This document shows, piece after piece, positions 37,700 to 46,423 of a stretch of 64,000 nucleotides of DNA (the stretch's first letter is position 1; each line of letters starts with the position of its first letter). Location: NCBI RefSeq assembly GCF_010729105.1, contig NZ_AP022573.1, forward strand, positions 5,704,001 through 5,768,000. Direction: 5' to 3'. The translations under genes were made by a program, and so were the position numbers. The notes below the pieces were generated by a model. The model was given only the letters and a program-made list of their open reading frames with translations. It did not search any database and was not told the origin of the DNA. This DNA is from Mycobacterium saskatchewanense. GTDB taxonomy: Bacteria > Actinomycetota > Actinomycetes > Mycobacteriales > Mycobacteriaceae.

Positions 37700-38839
37700 T
37701 CAAGTGTGGGCCACGAGCTTGGCCGCTGGGATATTTTGACGGTTCAGCCGTCCGAAGTTGTAGTACGCCGCGCACGCGCCCTCGGGGGACACCATGCAGG
37801 TGCCGATCGGGGTCTCGGGGGTGCATGCGGTGCCGAACACCTTGCATTCCCAGGGCTTGAGCACGCCCTTGAGGACCTCGCCGCATTGGCAGGCCTTCGG
37901 GTCGGCGACCCGCACCCCGGGCATGGCGAACCGCAGTTCGGCGTCGTAGTCGGCGAAGTCGTCGTGCAGGCGCAGGGCGCTGTGGGAGATGAATCCCAGC
38001 CCGCGCCATTCGAAATGGGGGCGCAGCGCGAATACCTTGCCCATGAGCGCCAGCGCGGCGGGGTTGCCGTGTTCGGGGACGACCCTCTTGTACTGGTTTT
38101 CCACCTCGCAGCGGCCCTCGCGGATCTGGGTGAGCAGCATCGCCACGGCCGCGAGGATGTCGAGCGGCTCGAAACCTGCCACCACCAACGGCTTTCGGTA
38201 CACCCGCGGCACGAAGCGGTAGGGCCGGTTGCCGACGACGGTGGAGACGTGACCGGGGCCGATGAACCCGGACAGGCGCAGGTCGGGTGATTCCAGGATG
38301 GCCTTGATCGGCGGCACGATCGTCACGTGGTTGCAGAAGACGCTGAAGTTGGTGACGCCGAGGTCGCGGGCGCGCACCAGCGTGACGGCCGTCGAGGGGG
38401 CGGTAGTCTCGAACCCGATCGCGAAGAACACCACGTGTTTCCCGGGGTTGTCGACGGCGATCTTCAGCGCGTCCAGCGGGGAGTAGACGAATCGCACGTC
38501 GGCGCCCTCGGCCTTGGCGTCGAGCAGGCTGCCAGCCGAGCCGGGCACGCGCATCATGTCGCCGAAGCAGGTGAAGACCACGTCTTGTTGTCCCGCCAAC
38601 CACATGGCGTCGTCGATGCGGCCCATCGGGATCACGCACACCGGACAGCCCGGGCCGTGCACCAGTTCGACGTTGGTGGGCAGCAGGTGTTCGATGCCGT
38701 GCCGGTAGATGGTGTGGGTGTGCCCGCCGCACACCTCCATGAACTTGAACGGTTCGGCGTCGTCACCGGCCAGGTGCTCGATCGCGGTCAGCAGTTTGCG
38801 GGCCGCGGCCGGGTCGCGGAATTCGTCAACGAATTTCAT
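37700..38839 (-). CDS. hypD: Hydrogenase maturation factor HypD
   Basis: 379 residues. A [4Fe-4S] scaffold that, with HypC, assembles the Fe(CN)2CO unit. Conserved motifs are visible: FMEVCGGHTHTIYRHG, HGPGCPVCVIP, CFGDMMRVPGS, AIGFETTAPSTA and GFIGPGHVS. The C-terminal cluster cysteines lie in KACQCGEVLKG, KPWECKVFG and TACTPETPIGTCMVS. Start ATG 38839. It lies 16 bases downstream of hypC, the standard partner. Confidence 0.96.
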   Translation of the reverse strand: MKFVDEFRDPAAARKLLTAIEHLAGDDAEPFKFMEVCGGHTHTIYRHGIEHLLPTNVELVHGPGCPVCVIPMGRIDDAMWLAGQQDVVFTCFGDMMRVPGSAGSLLDAKAEGADVRFVYSPLDALKIAVDNPGKHVVFFAIGFETTAPSTAVTLVRARDLGVTNFSVFCNHVTIVPPIKAILESPDLRLSGFIGPGHVSTVVGNRPYRFVPRVYRKPLVVAGFEPLDILAAVAMLLTQIREGRCEVENQYKRVVPEHGNPAALALMGKVFALRPHFEWRGLGFISHSALRLHDDFADYDAELRFAMPGVRVADPKACQCGEVLKGVLKPWECKVFGTACTPETPIGTCMVSPEGACAAYYNFGRLNRQNIPAAKLVAHT

Positions 38840-38855
38840 TGGTGGTCCCCCCTAG

Positions 38856-39128
38856 TCAAACGATCGACGAGGTGTCGAAGGCTTCCATCTCGGTGGTGTA
38901 GGCGTCGCCGAGCTTCTTGATGGCGGCCAGGGTCAGCAGGGCCTCGGTTTCGTCGATCTTGGCCATCGCAAACCCGACGTGGACCAGCACCCAGTCGTCG
39001 GGGGCGGGTAGGTCGTCCTCGAGCAGCCGCACGCTGATGGTGCGCTGCACGCCGCTGACGTCAACCTTCGCCAAATAGTTCGCCGGGTCGGTGATCTCGA
39101 CGACCCGGGCCGGAATCCCCAAACACAT
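38856..39128 (-). CDS. hypC: HypC/HupF hydrogenase chaperone (copy 1)
   Basis: 90 residues. HypC carries the Fe(CN)2CO moiety from HypD to the large-subunit precursor. The essential N-terminal Cys2 is present in MCLGIPARVVEI; the OB-like core includes DDWVLVHVGFAMAKID. It has a longer helical C-terminus than the second copy. Its ribosome site AAAGGAGAGGGG lies within a 56-bp repeat unit that is present in three copies between hypE and this gene, so the Shine-Dalgarno sequence is repeated. Confidence 0.95.
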   Translation of the reverse strand: MCLGIPARVVEITDPANYLAKVDVSGVQRTISVRLLEDDLPAPDDWVLVHVGFAMAKIDETEALLTLAAIKKLGDAYTTEMEAFDTSSIV

Positions 39129-39134
39129 CTTCGA

Positions 39135-39333
39135 CCCCTCTCCTTTCTGGTGGCGACCCGTCCCCAGCTCCGCGGGGTCCCCAGCGCCCGGCTTCGCCGC
39201 GCTTGCGATTGCCCCTCTCCTTTCTGGTGGCGACCCGCCGCGCCCGGCTTCGCCGCGCTTGCGATCGCCCCTCTCCTTTCTGGTGGCGACCCGCCGCGCC
39301 CGGCTTCGCCGCGCTTGCGATCGCCCCTCTCCT
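39135..39333. repeat. 56-bp tandem repeat (3 copies) between hypE and hypC
   Basis: Units start at 39135, 39212 and 39268 with CCCCTCTCCTTTCTGGTGGC and contain CGCCCGGCTTCGCCGCGCTT. The first copy has about 21-24 extra bases (TCCCCAGCTCCGCGGGGTCC...). A partial unit runs into the hypE stop at 39333. On the minus strand each copy carries AGAAAGGAGAGGGG, the hypC ribosome site. It shares its core with the 55-bp repeat at 48573-48842. Confidence 0.93.
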
Positions 39334-40445
39334 CAGCAGATTCTCGGCAGCGGGTCCCCGACGAGCATGTCGACGATGCGCGTGCCGCCGAATCCGGTTC
39401 GCAAAAACACACTTTCGGCCGGCTCGGCCACGATCTGCCCCACCTCGGCGGCCTGGGCCCCCAAGGGGTGCGACCGCAACGCGGCCAGGCCCGCCTCGGC
39501 CTCGTGCGGTGCGACGACGGCGACGAACTTGCCCTCGTTCGCCACATACAGCGGGTCGATGCCGAGCAACTCGCACGCCCCGTTGACCATGGGCGCGACG
39601 GGAAGTCGATCCTCTTCCAGCAGGACTCCCAGGCCGCAGGACTGCGCGAGTTCGTTGCACACCGTGCCCACCCCGCCGCGGGTCGCGTCACGCAGCCAGC
39701 GGGTCGAGGGGGCGGCGGCCAGCAGCGCTTCCACCAGCGGGCTGAGCGAGGCGGTGTCCGAGGCGATGTCGGCCTCGATGGCCAGATCCCCGCGCGCCAG
39801 CATGACCGCCATGCCGTGCTCGCCTATCGACCCCGACAGCAGCACCCGGTCCCCGGGACGCACCGCCCCCGCCGACAGGGCGCGGCCCGCGGGAATGACG
39901 CCCGCACCGGTGGTGGTGATGAACACCCCGTCGGCCGCGCCCCTGGGCACCACCTTGGTGTCCCCGGTGACGATCTGCACGCCGGCCACCGCCGCCGCGG
40001 TGGCCATGTCGGCCACGATCTCCTTCAATTCGGCGATCGGGAACCCCTCTTCGAGCACGAACGCCGCGGAGATCCAGGACGGCACCGCCCCGGTCATGGC
40101 GAGATCGTTGCAGGTTCCGTTCACGGCGAGCTCTCCCACCGATCCGCCCGGAAAACGCCTGGGCTGCACCACGAACGAATCTGTCGACATCGCCAGACGG
40201 TCCCCGCCGGGCAGGCTCAGCACAGCGCCGTCGCCCAGGGCCTCCAGCAACGGGTTGCGCAGCGCCTCCACGAACACCGCATCCACCAGCGCCGCGGACG
40301 CCTTCCCGCCGGCCCCGTGCGCCAGCGTCACGTGATCGTCGAGCAACCGCGGGCGTCGCCGACGGAACGACTCGATCCGCTCGATCACCTCGCCCTCGCC
40401 GAACCGCGGACCCGACGACAGGTAATCCCCCGCTGGCTTGTTCAT
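39333..40445 (-). CDS. hypE: Hydrogenase maturation factor HypE
   Basis: 370 residues. Dehydrates the S-carbamoyl group on its own C-terminal Cys to thiocyanate, the CN source for the active site. The protein ends DPLPRIC, the canonical PRIC tail with that Cys. ATP-binding AIR-synthase motifs are VTLAHGAGGKAS, STDSFVVQP, VNGTCNDLAMTGA, QIVTGDTKVV and RDATRGGVGT. ATG 40445 overlaps the stop of the SIS gene (ATGA), so the pair is translationally coupled. The stop codon lies on the edge of the tandem repeat. Confidence 0.96.
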   Translation of the reverse strand: MNKPAGDYLSSGPRFGEGEVIERIESFRRRRPRLLDDHVTLAHGAGGKASAALVDAVFVEALRNPLLEALGDGAVLSLPGGDRLAMSTDSFVVQPRRFPGGSVGELAVNGTCNDLAMTGAVPSWISAAFVLEEGFPIAELKEIVADMATAAAVAGVQIVTGDTKVVPRGAADGVFITTTGAGVIPAGRALSAGAVRPGDRVLLSGSIGEHGMAVMLARGDLAIEADIASDTASLSPLVEALLAAAPSTRWLRDATRGGVGTVCNELAQSCGLGVLLEEDRLPVAPMVNGACELLGIDPLYVANEGKFVAVVAPHEAEAGLAALRSHPLGAQAAEVGQIVAEPAESVFLRTGFGGTRIVDMLVGDPLPRIC

Positions 40446-41110
40446 GCGGCCCCCGACCCCTTTCCGCCCAGCCGGTCGTGGACGGCCAGCCACAACTGGT
40501 AGCCGAGCAGCGCCTGGGACTCCTGAATGCGGTGCACGCTCTGTGACCGGACGGTGAAGCAGGCGTCCACGTTCGGATCGCTCGCGAACGCGCCGCCGTC
40601 GTACCCCGCGAAACCGACGGTGTACACACCGCGCCGGCGCGCCTCGGCGAGCCCGGCGAGCAGGTTCGGTGAATTACCGCTGGTCGACATCGCGATCGCG
40701 ATGTCGCCGGCCTGCGCCCGCGCGATGAGCTGGCGCGCGAACACCAGCTCGAAGCCGACGTCGTTGCCGAGCGCGGTCAGGATCGCCTGGTCGGCGGTCA
40801 GCGACCACGCGGGCAGCCCGGTGCCGACCGACGGTCGGGCGAACAACGCGGCCAGCGTGGTGGAATCGGTGCAGCTGCCGCCATTTCCGAAGGTGAACAA
40901 CCGGCCGGCCGCCGCGAAGCGGCGTGCCATCTCGCTGGCGGCCCGGCCCAGCAGGTCGGCGTTGGCCTCGAGCGTCGAACGCCGCAGCGCCAGGCTCTCG
41001 GCCGCCTTCGCCCGCGCCGATGCGGCGAGGTCGGCTAGCAGCGACGTGGGGTCGTCCTCCTCGGCGTCGATGAACGGGTACAGGAAGTTGGTCGGTTCTT
41101 GGTCGGCCAT
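40442..41110 (-). CDS. SIS-domain protein, phosphoheptose-isomerase-like, in the hydrogenase operon
   Basis: 222 residues with a GmhA-type sugar isomerase (SIS) fold: RLFTFGNGGSCTDSTTLAALFARP, DIAIAMSTSGNSPNLLAGLAEA and VHRIQESQALLGYQLWLAVHD. The Ser/Thr-rich phosphate-binding loop MSTSGNSPN is intact. True GmhA makes D-glycero-heptose precursors, which mycobacteria are not known to need for LPS. SIS genes recur in group 1h hydrogenase clusters (recalled). Its ATG overlaps the previous stop by one base, and it is followed by hypE, suggesting a maturation-linked role that is undefined. Confidence 0.82.
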   Translation of the reverse strand: MADQEPTNFLYPFIDAEEDDPTSLLADLAASARAKAAESLALRRSTLEANADLLGRAASEMARRFAAAGRLFTFGNGGSCTDSTTLAALFARPSVGTGLPAWSLTADQAILTALGNDVGFELVFARQLIARAQAGDIAIAMSTSGNSPNLLAGLAEARRRGVYTVGFAGYDGGAFASDPNVDACFTVRSQSVHRIQESQALLGYQLWLAVHDRLGGKGSGAA

Positions 41111-41835
41111 CAGAGGTCGTCCTCGTCTAGCCGGGATATCGCCGTACCGGCGTGCACTACGATCAGATCCGCGGGCGCGACCGGATCGATGAGCGTCGTC
41201 ACGACGTCCTCGAGGCCGCGCGCGGTGCGGACGGTGGCTGTTCCCGCGGCCGGCCCGCCACCTGTGCGCACCACCTCACCGAGGCGGCCTTCGTCGCCGC
41301 ATGTGATGCAAACACTCTGCGGCGCTGCAGGTTTGAGCAACCCGGAATGCTCGAAACATACGTGGGTGAGCTCCCACAGCAGGTGATAGAACAACACGAA
41401 GCCCCCGGTCGCGGGGACGCGTGGGTCCGGGTCGTCGAGCCACAGCACATGGTCGGCGGCCCCCGGCTTCGGCCGTGCGCCGCTGCCGATCCAGATCGAG
41501 GTGGTGCCCCAGGCGGGGGAGCGGCGCATCACCGAGCGGACGTGCGGGTCGTCCGCGCCGGACACCGCGATCACGATGTCGCCGGGGCGCGCCGACACCC
41601 GCGCCAGGTCCACCGGGTCAGGCCCGGTCAGCGCGACCGCCGGCAGGGCGCGCTTCCCCACGATCACCGGATGCACGAATTCGACCGCGATGTGCAGCGC
41701 GTGCGGCTCGGCGCCGGGCGCGATCGACCACATGGTGGCGCCTGCGGCGAAACGCCGGGCCAGCGTGAACGCCGTCGCGGCCAGATCCGATGCCAGTTGC
41801 GCGCCCAGTCCGCGATCGACCTCGGTGGTGATCAT
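41110..41835 (-). CDS. SIS-like domain fused to a HypC-like domain
   Basis: 241 residues. Residues about 10-165 resemble the GmhA/SIS fold ([40 protein letters not shown]), with the phosphate loop changed from STSG to SGAD. Residues about 175-241 look like Hyp[19 protein letters not shown], then [20 protein letters not shown]. In HypC the key Cys is residue 2 after Met; here it is internal (CITC), so a free N-terminal Cys-type mechanism is not available. ATG 41835 overlaps the hypF stop. A fused accessory maturation factor is the best guess. Confidence 0.72.
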   Translation of the reverse strand: MITTEVDRGLGAQLASDLAATAFTLARRFAAGATMWSIAPGAEPHALHIAVEFVHPVIVGKRALPAVALTGPDPVDLARVSARPGDIVIAVSGADDPHVRSVMRRSPAWGTTSIWIGSGARPKPGAADHVLWLDDPDPRVPATGGFVLFYHLLWELTHVCFEHSGLLKPAAPQSVCITCGDEGRLGEVVRTGGGPAAGTATVRTARGLEDVVTTLIDPVAPADLIVVHAGTAISRLDEDDL

Positions 41836-44165
41836 GGGTGCGCCCCCTCCCGTGCGAGCAGCGTCGAAATCACGGCCTGACCCAGCGCCAGACCGCCGTC
41901 GTTCGGGGGCACGGTGTGGTGGGTCAGCACCTCGAAACCGGCCGCCGTCAGCCGCTTTCGGCAGGCTCGCAGCAACAGCACATTCTGAAACACCCCACCG
42001 GTCAGGCCCACCAGCCGGACGTCGCCGGCCACGTTGCTCGCCACGTCGGCGACGGCGTCGGCGACGGCGTGGTGGAACGCCGCCGCGAGCGTCGCGGTCG
42101 GCGTCCCGGCGTGCATGGCGGAGACCATCGTCTGCACCATGGTGGCGGGATCGATCACGCCGTCGGCGCGCACCGTCAACGGCAGCGTCGGCCCGGCGCC
42201 CTCACCCGCCGAGTCGGCCAGCGCCTCGAGTTCGATGGCGGCCTGGCCCTCGTAGCCGATCCGCTGCCGCACGTCCAGCAGCGAGGCGACGGCGTCGAAC
42301 AGCCGGCCCATGCTCGAGCACGGCACGCATCCGGTCCCGCTGTCCAATTGCGAACGGACGAGCCGCAATTCGCTTCGAGTCGCCGCCGCGACCGGGGCGA
42401 GGTCCGGCGACCAGCCCAGGCCGGCGTTCCACAGCTGGGATAGAGCCATCCGCCACGGGTTGCGCACCGCGGCGTCACCGCCCGGCAGCGGCACCGGCAA
42501 CAGGTGGGCGGCGCGGACGAAACGGTGGCTGTCGGGACCGAGGGTGAGGATCTCGCCGCCCCAGATCGTTTGGTCGCACCCGTAACCGGTGCCGTCGAAG
42601 GAGACGCCGACGATGGGTTCGCCAACGCGTCCGTGCTCGGCCAGCAGCGCCACGACGTGCGCGTGATGGTGCTGGATCAGGTCCAGCGGCCGGCCGCCGG
42701 CGCGGCGCTCGGCCCACTCGCGGGTGTGGTACCCCGGGTGCAGGTCGGCGGCCAATCGGGTCGCCGGGCCGCGGATTTCGGTGAGCTGGCCCACGGCGCG
42801 CTCGAACGCGCGCAGCGTCTCCCAGCTGGCTATGTCGCCGATGTGGCCGGACAGGTACGCCCGCGGTCCGTCGGTGAGGCAGAACGTGTTCTTCAGTTCG
42901 CCGCCCACGGCGAGCACCGCCGGGCCGGGCGTCCCGAGATCGACGGGTAGCGGGGCATAGCCGCGGGATCGGCGGATCGGCAGCTCGTCGCCGTCCACCA
43001 CGCGCACCACCGAATCGTCACAGGGCACGTGGATCGGTCGGTCGTGGTCGAGGACCGCATCGCACAGTGCCGGAAGCCGTTCGGCGACATCGTCGTTCGT
43101 AAAACAGATGGGCTCGTCGGAGCGGTTGGCGCTGGTGAGCACCAGCGCGTCGGGAGCCCGTTCGTGGCTGTGTGGCACGGGCGCCAGCAGCAGATGGTGC
43201 AGGGGGGAGTACGGCAGCATCAGGCCCAGCAGCGGGCTGTCGGGTGCCACACCGTCTGCGACGGGCGCCCCGGGGCGCCGGCGCAACAGCACGATCGGGC
43301 GGGCCGAGCTGGACAGCACCACCGCCTCCGTGTCACCGACATCGGCGTACCGGCGCGCGACGTCGAGGTCGCGCACCAGCACGGCGAACGGCTTGGCGCC
43401 CCGCGCCTTTCGCCTCCGGAGTGTGCGGACGGCGGCGTCGTCGTCGACGGTGCAGGCCAGGTGGTAACCGCCGATTCCCTTGATGGCGACCACCGCGCCC
43501 CCCGCGAGGGCGCGCTGTGCCGCGGTCAGCGCCGCGTCCGAGCCGCGCACGCGCCCGGCCGCCGACGAGAACCACAGCGACGGCCCGCAGTCGGGGCAGG
43601 CGATCGGCTGCGCGTGGAACCGGCGGTCCGCGGGGTCGTCGTACTCGGCGGCGCAGCGCTCGCACATCACGAACGCCGACATGGTGGTGGCGGGCCGGTC
43701 GTACGGCAACCCGCGGATGATCGTGAACCGGGGCCCGCAGTTGGTGCAGGTGACGAACGGGTGCCGGTAGCGCCGGTCGCGCGGGTCGAACAGCTCGGCG
43801 ACGCAGGCGTCGCACACGGCGACGTCGGGCGGTACGGGCGTCGTGGCGCCGGCGATCGCCTCGCTCGCCACGATGCGGAAGCCGCGCTCTCTGCACAGAG
43901 GCAGGTCGGTTTCCAGGACGGCGTCGATCCGCGCCAGGGGAGGGGCCTGCGAGCGCAGCCGGTGGGCGAACTCGTCGATGCGCGCGCGGCCGCCCTGCAC
44001 TTCGAGGAAGACCGCGCCGGAATCGTTGCCGACGAACCCGGCCAGCCCGAGCTCGCCGGCGACTCGGTGGACGAACGGGCGGAAGCCGACCCCCTGAACC
44101 ACGCCGGTCACGGTGAAGCGCCGCCGGATGTCGTCGGACCGCAGCAGCAGGGGGGACCGGGTCAT
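41832..44165 (-). CDS. hypF: Carbamoyltransferase HypF
   Basis: 777 residues. Makes carbamoyl-adenylate from carbamoyl phosphate and transfers the carbamoyl to HypE. Domain order: acylphosphatase ([20 protein letters not shown], residues about 18-100), two zinc fingers (CDACVAELF...CTNCGPRF and CERCAAEYD...CPDCGPSLW), YrdC-like domain ([13 protein letters not shown]), and Kae1-like domain ([35 protein letters not shown]). All expected motifs are present. It ends with a four-base overlap with the SIS-HypC gene and starts one base after hypC copy 2. Confidence 0.96.
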   Translation of the reverse strand: MTRSPLLLRSDDIRRRFTVTGVVQGVGFRPFVHRVAGELGLAGFVGNDSGAVFLEVQGGRARIDEFAHRLRSQAPPLARIDAVLETDLPLCRERGFRIVASEAIAGATTPVPPDVAVCDACVAELFDPRDRRYRHPFVTCTNCGPRFTIIRGLPYDRPATTMSAFVMCERCAAEYDDPADRRFHAQPIACPDCGPSLWFSSAAGRVRGSDAALTAAQRALAGGAVVAIKGIGGYHLACTVDDDAAVRTLRRRKARGAKPFAVLVRDLDVARRYADVGDTEAVVLSSSARPIVLLRRRPGAPVADGVAPDSPLLGLMLPYSPLHHLLLAPVPHSHERAPDALVLTSANRSDEPICFTNDDVAERLPALCDAVLDHDRPIHVPCDDSVVRVVDGDELPIRRSRGYAPLPVDLGTPGPAVLAVGGELKNTFCLTDGPRAYLSGHIGDIASWETLRAFERAVGQLTEIRGPATRLAADLHPGYHTREWAERRAGGRPLDLIQHHHAHVVALLAEHGRVGEPIVGVSFDGTGYGCDQTIWGGEILTLGPDSHRFVRAAHLLPVPLPGGDAAVRNPWRMALSQLWNAGLGWSPDLAPVAAATRSELRLVRSQLDSGTGCVPCSSMGRLFDAVASLLDVRQRIGYEGQAAIELEALADSAGEGAGPTLPLTVRADGVIDPATMVQTMVSAMHAGTPTATLAAAFHHAVADAVADVASNVAGDVRLVGLTGGVFQNVLLLRACRKRLTAAGFEVLTHHTVPPNDGGLALGQAVISTLLAREGAHP

Positions 44166-44166
44166 G

Positions 44167-44433
44167 TCAGCCGCCGTCCCAGTCGGCCGTTCCGTCGGTG
44201 CGGCCCCGGCCCATCAGCTCCAGACCCGCCATCGCCGCCTCCGCGCCGGCGCGGTCCGTCTTCTCGATGGCGAAGCCCATGTGAATGATTACCCAGTCGC
44301 CCGGCGCGAACGACTCTTCCGGCAACATGCCGACGTTGATCCGGCGTTCTTCACCCGTGACGTCGACGAGTGCGAGCTGTCCCTCGTAACCGTCCAACAT
44401 CCGGATCACCTGACCGGGAATGCCCAGGCACAT
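44167..44433 (-). CDS. hypC: HypC/HupF hydrogenase chaperone (copy 2)
   Basis: 88 residues with the invariant start [27 protein letters not shown] and [18 protein letters not shown]. It is about half identical by eye to the first HypC copy. It overlaps the 3' end of the maturation protease gene by 28 bases and precedes hypF by one base. Having two HypC proteins may reflect separate jobs, one with HypD and one with the large-subunit precursor, or service to more than one hydrogenase; only one hydrogenase is seen here. Confidence 0.94.
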   Translation of the reverse strand: MCLGIPGQVIRMLDGYEGQLALVDVTGEERRINVGMLPEESFAPGDWVIIHMGFAIEKTDRAGAEAAMAGLELMGRGRTDGTADWDGG

Positions 44434-44942
44434 GGGTCAGCGCTCCTCCCGTGCGGCGGCGCCTGCAACGCGGCGACGATCTCTTCGACGGCCCGCGCCG
44501 CCCGGTGCACGGCCCCGGCGACGGGTTCGGTGAGGCCGATGCCCTCCTCGACGCTTCCCGCTTCGCAGCCGACGACGACGGTGTACGGCAGGATGCCGCC
44601 CAGGGCCCGCAGGCTCGCGAACACCGTGGCGGGGTCCATACCGTGCGCGTCCAGACCGGGCGCGTCGTCATCCCCGTCGCATTCGGCCTGGAAGTCGCAT
44701 TCGGCCTGGAAGACGTGCAACGTGCCGGGGCTGCCGCGGCTGGGTACCGCGTCGACGAGCACCAGCGTGTCCCAGTTGTCGAGCAGGTCGTAGGCCAGGT
44801 GCATGCCGCGGATGCCGTAATCGACGACGCGGACACCCGAATCATCGTGGGAGATGGCGACGTTGCGGACCACCTCCGAGCCGAATCCGTCGTCGCCCAG
44901 GAAGATGTTGCCGATCCCGGCCACCAATATGCGCGCAGTCAT
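44406..44942 (-). CDS. Hydrogenase maturation protease (peptidase M52, HyaD/HybD family)
   Basis: 178 residues from ATG 44942. Clips the C-terminal tail of the large subunit after nickel insertion. Signature motif GIGNIFLGDDGFGSEVV at residues about 9-25; further nickel-contact candidates are Asp in VLVDAVPS and His in LDAHGMDPATVF. The C-terminus is longer than usual and overlaps hypC. An in-frame 18-bp duplication gives FQAECDFQAECD just before the His region. The expected substrate is HhyL, which ends with 22 residues after its last His. Confidence 0.9.
   Translation of the reverse strand: MTARILVAGIGNIFLGDDGFGSEVVRNVAISHDDSGVRVVDYGIRGMHLAYDLLDNWDTLVLVDAVPSRGSPGTLHVFQAECDFQAECDGDDDAPGLDAHGMDPATVFASLRALGGILPYTVVVGCEAGSVEEGIGLTEPVAGAVHRAARAVEEIVAALQAPPHGRSADPCAWAFPVR
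44676..44711. repeat. Perfect 18-bp tandem duplication inside the maturation protease gene
   Basis: The unit GTCGCATTCGGCCTGGAA occurs at 44676-44693 and again at 44694-44711. It keeps the frame and duplicates the six residues FQAECD of the minus-strand protease. The copies are identical, so the event is recent or conserved. Confidence 0.95.
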
Positions 44943-44959
44943 CGCACCGCCGGCCGCGG

Positions 44960-45079
44960 CTACATCCGCCGAAGCTTCAGGTAGCGGCGGGCGTCCGGAA
45001 TGGAGACCACTCCCAGCGCCAGCGCCACCGCCACCACCAGGGCGATGATGGCGACGAATATCCAACCCATGACTTCCAT
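44960..45079 (-). CDS. 39-residue single-span membrane peptide (DUF6893-like)
   Basis: ATG 45079 to TAG 44960-44962 encodes 39 residues beginning MEVMGWIFVAIIALVVAVAL and ending PDARRYLKLRRM. One hydrophobic helix covers about residues 5-26, followed by a basic cytoplasmic tail. It matches my memory of the DUF6893 small-protein family found at this place in actinobacterial hydrogenase clusters. It lies 12 bases after the 443-residue protein gene and 17 bases before the protease gene. It could anchor the soluble hydrogenase or a partner to the membrane; that is inference. Confidence 0.75.
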   Translation of the reverse strand: MEVMGWIFVAIIALVVAVALALGVVSIPDARRYLKLRRM

Positions 45080-45091
45080 GCCGAACTCCTC

Positions 45092-46423
45092 TCACTCCTG
45101 CCTGTCCTGCGCTTCCGTAGGCTCGATCTCGTCGGGGGAGAAGTACAGGTAGCGGCCGTACCAGTCGTGCAGATCGGCTGCCGGGTCATCCTCGACGACG
45201 ACCGCGACGTGCTTGTTGCCCTCGACGTCTTCGTGCACCGAGGTGACGCGGGCGGTCTTGCCCACCACGAAGAGGTCCTGCGCGTCGGCGTTGCGCCGGG
45301 GCCGCAATCGCACCCGGCTACCCCGTGCCACCCGGACGCCGTTCACCAGCACGGCGTCGATCTCCGGTCGAACGGCGTTGTCCGCGAGCGGATCCCACCA
45401 GTCGACTCCTTCCGGGACCTCGGGGACCAGACCGGACATCGCGTGGGGATCGCGCAGCACGCCGTGCAGGCGCGCCATGTCCTCCGCCGACATGGCGTCG
45501 CACTGGTCGATAAGCCGCGCCGCCCGCGGATCGGTGGCCCGCGCCTGCCTCTTCTCCTCATCGGTCATCGTCATCACGCGCAGGGTGAGGATCTCGTCGA
45601 TCTCCGTGCAGTCATAGAGAGCGGTGCTGCTCTGTTCGGCCACCTCGGGATGGTCGTAGAGGATGATCGGGGAGATCAGGAGCATGTCTTGGGCGCCGGG
45701 CGGACCGGCCAGCACGGGGAAGCAGCGATGCTGGCGGCACCGCGCCACGGCCTCGGCCGCCTCGGCTGGCGGCTCGAGCAGCGAGACGAATTGTCCGCCA
45801 ACGGCTTCGGAGATGACGTGTGTTCCGATCAGGGAACGCGCGATGGCGTCGTCCTTGTCGCCGGCGGGCGGGCAGACGTTGGCGATTCGCACCGACACCC
45901 GGCGCAGGTCACCGTCGGCCACGCTCTCGACCGTCAGGACGCCGCGCACCTCCCGGCGCTCGCGGACCAGGCGGCCGCCGTCGACGGCCTCGACGTCGGT
46001 GGCGGCGGCGGCCGTCACCGGCAGCGTCCAGGGCTGGTCGGCAAAAGTGAGGGGGCCGAAGACGATTTCGCATTCGACCGCCTCGTCCCAGGTCAGCCAC
46101 GACCCGGCCGAGGTGGTCAACTCGGTGACGGGCTCGAAGCCCCCGCCCGGCAGCGCGCGCTCGGCCCGCCGGCGCTGCAACTGCAGGAACCGCACCACCA
46201 GCGTGATCGCCCAGGCCCCGTCCATCAGGAACTCCGCGGCCAGGGTGTCGTCCTCGCCCAGACCCGCGGCGGCGGCACCGGGCGGGCCGAGAACGCCGAA
46301 TTGCCAGCGTGATTGGTTCTTGGTGGAGGTGCCCCGGTAGGGGTAGAGAAGATAGCCCTCGTAGAGCACCGCATCGGCGACGGTGCGGGCGCGGTCCCGG
46401 CTCGACGTCCCGGACGCGGTCAC
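45092..46423 (-). CDS. Conserved hydrogenase-cluster protein of unknown function (443 aa)
   Basis: GTG 46423 overlaps the DUF6084 stop (GTGA). No known domain was recognised. The N-terminus DAVLYEGYLLYPYRGTSTKN and QSRWQFGVLGP, together with GAWAITLVVRFLQLQRR, is distinctive. A middle region (LIGTHVISEAVGGQFVSLLE, then CRQHRCFPVLAG, MLLISPIILYDHPEVAEQS) is followed by an acidic helical part and a beta-rich C-terminus (RVARGSRVRLRPRRNADAQD, KTARVTSVHEDVEGNKHVAV). There is no signal peptide or membrane segment. Tight coupling to DUF5947, DUF6084 and HhyE suggests one complex or assembly pathway. Confidence 0.8.
   Translation of the reverse strand: MTASGTSSRDRARTVADAVLYEGYLLYPYRGTSTKNQSRWQFGVLGPPGAAAAGLGEDDTLAAEFLMDGAWAITLVVRFLQLQRRRAERALPGGGFEPVTELTTSAGSWLTWDEAVECEIVFGPLTFADQPWTLPVTAAAATDVEAVDGGRLVRERREVRGVLTVESVADGDLRRVSVRIANVCPPAGDKDDAIARSLIGTHVISEAVGGQFVSLLEPPAEAAEAVARCRQHRCFPVLAGPPGAQDMLLISPIILYDHPEVAEQSSTALYDCTEIDEILTLRVMTMTDEEKRQARATDPRAARLIDQCDAMSAEDMARLHGVLRDPHAMSGLVPEVPEGVDWWDPLADNAVRPEIDAVLVNGVRVARGSRVRLRPRRNADAQDLFVVGKTARVTSVHEDVEGNKHVAVVVEDDPAADLHDWYGRYLYFSPDEIEPTEAQDRQE

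Noticed and set aside
43029..44288. 419-codon plus-strand ORF opposite hypF
   Set aside because: Antisense shadow of hypF with low-complexity Gly/Arg/Val composition and no motif.
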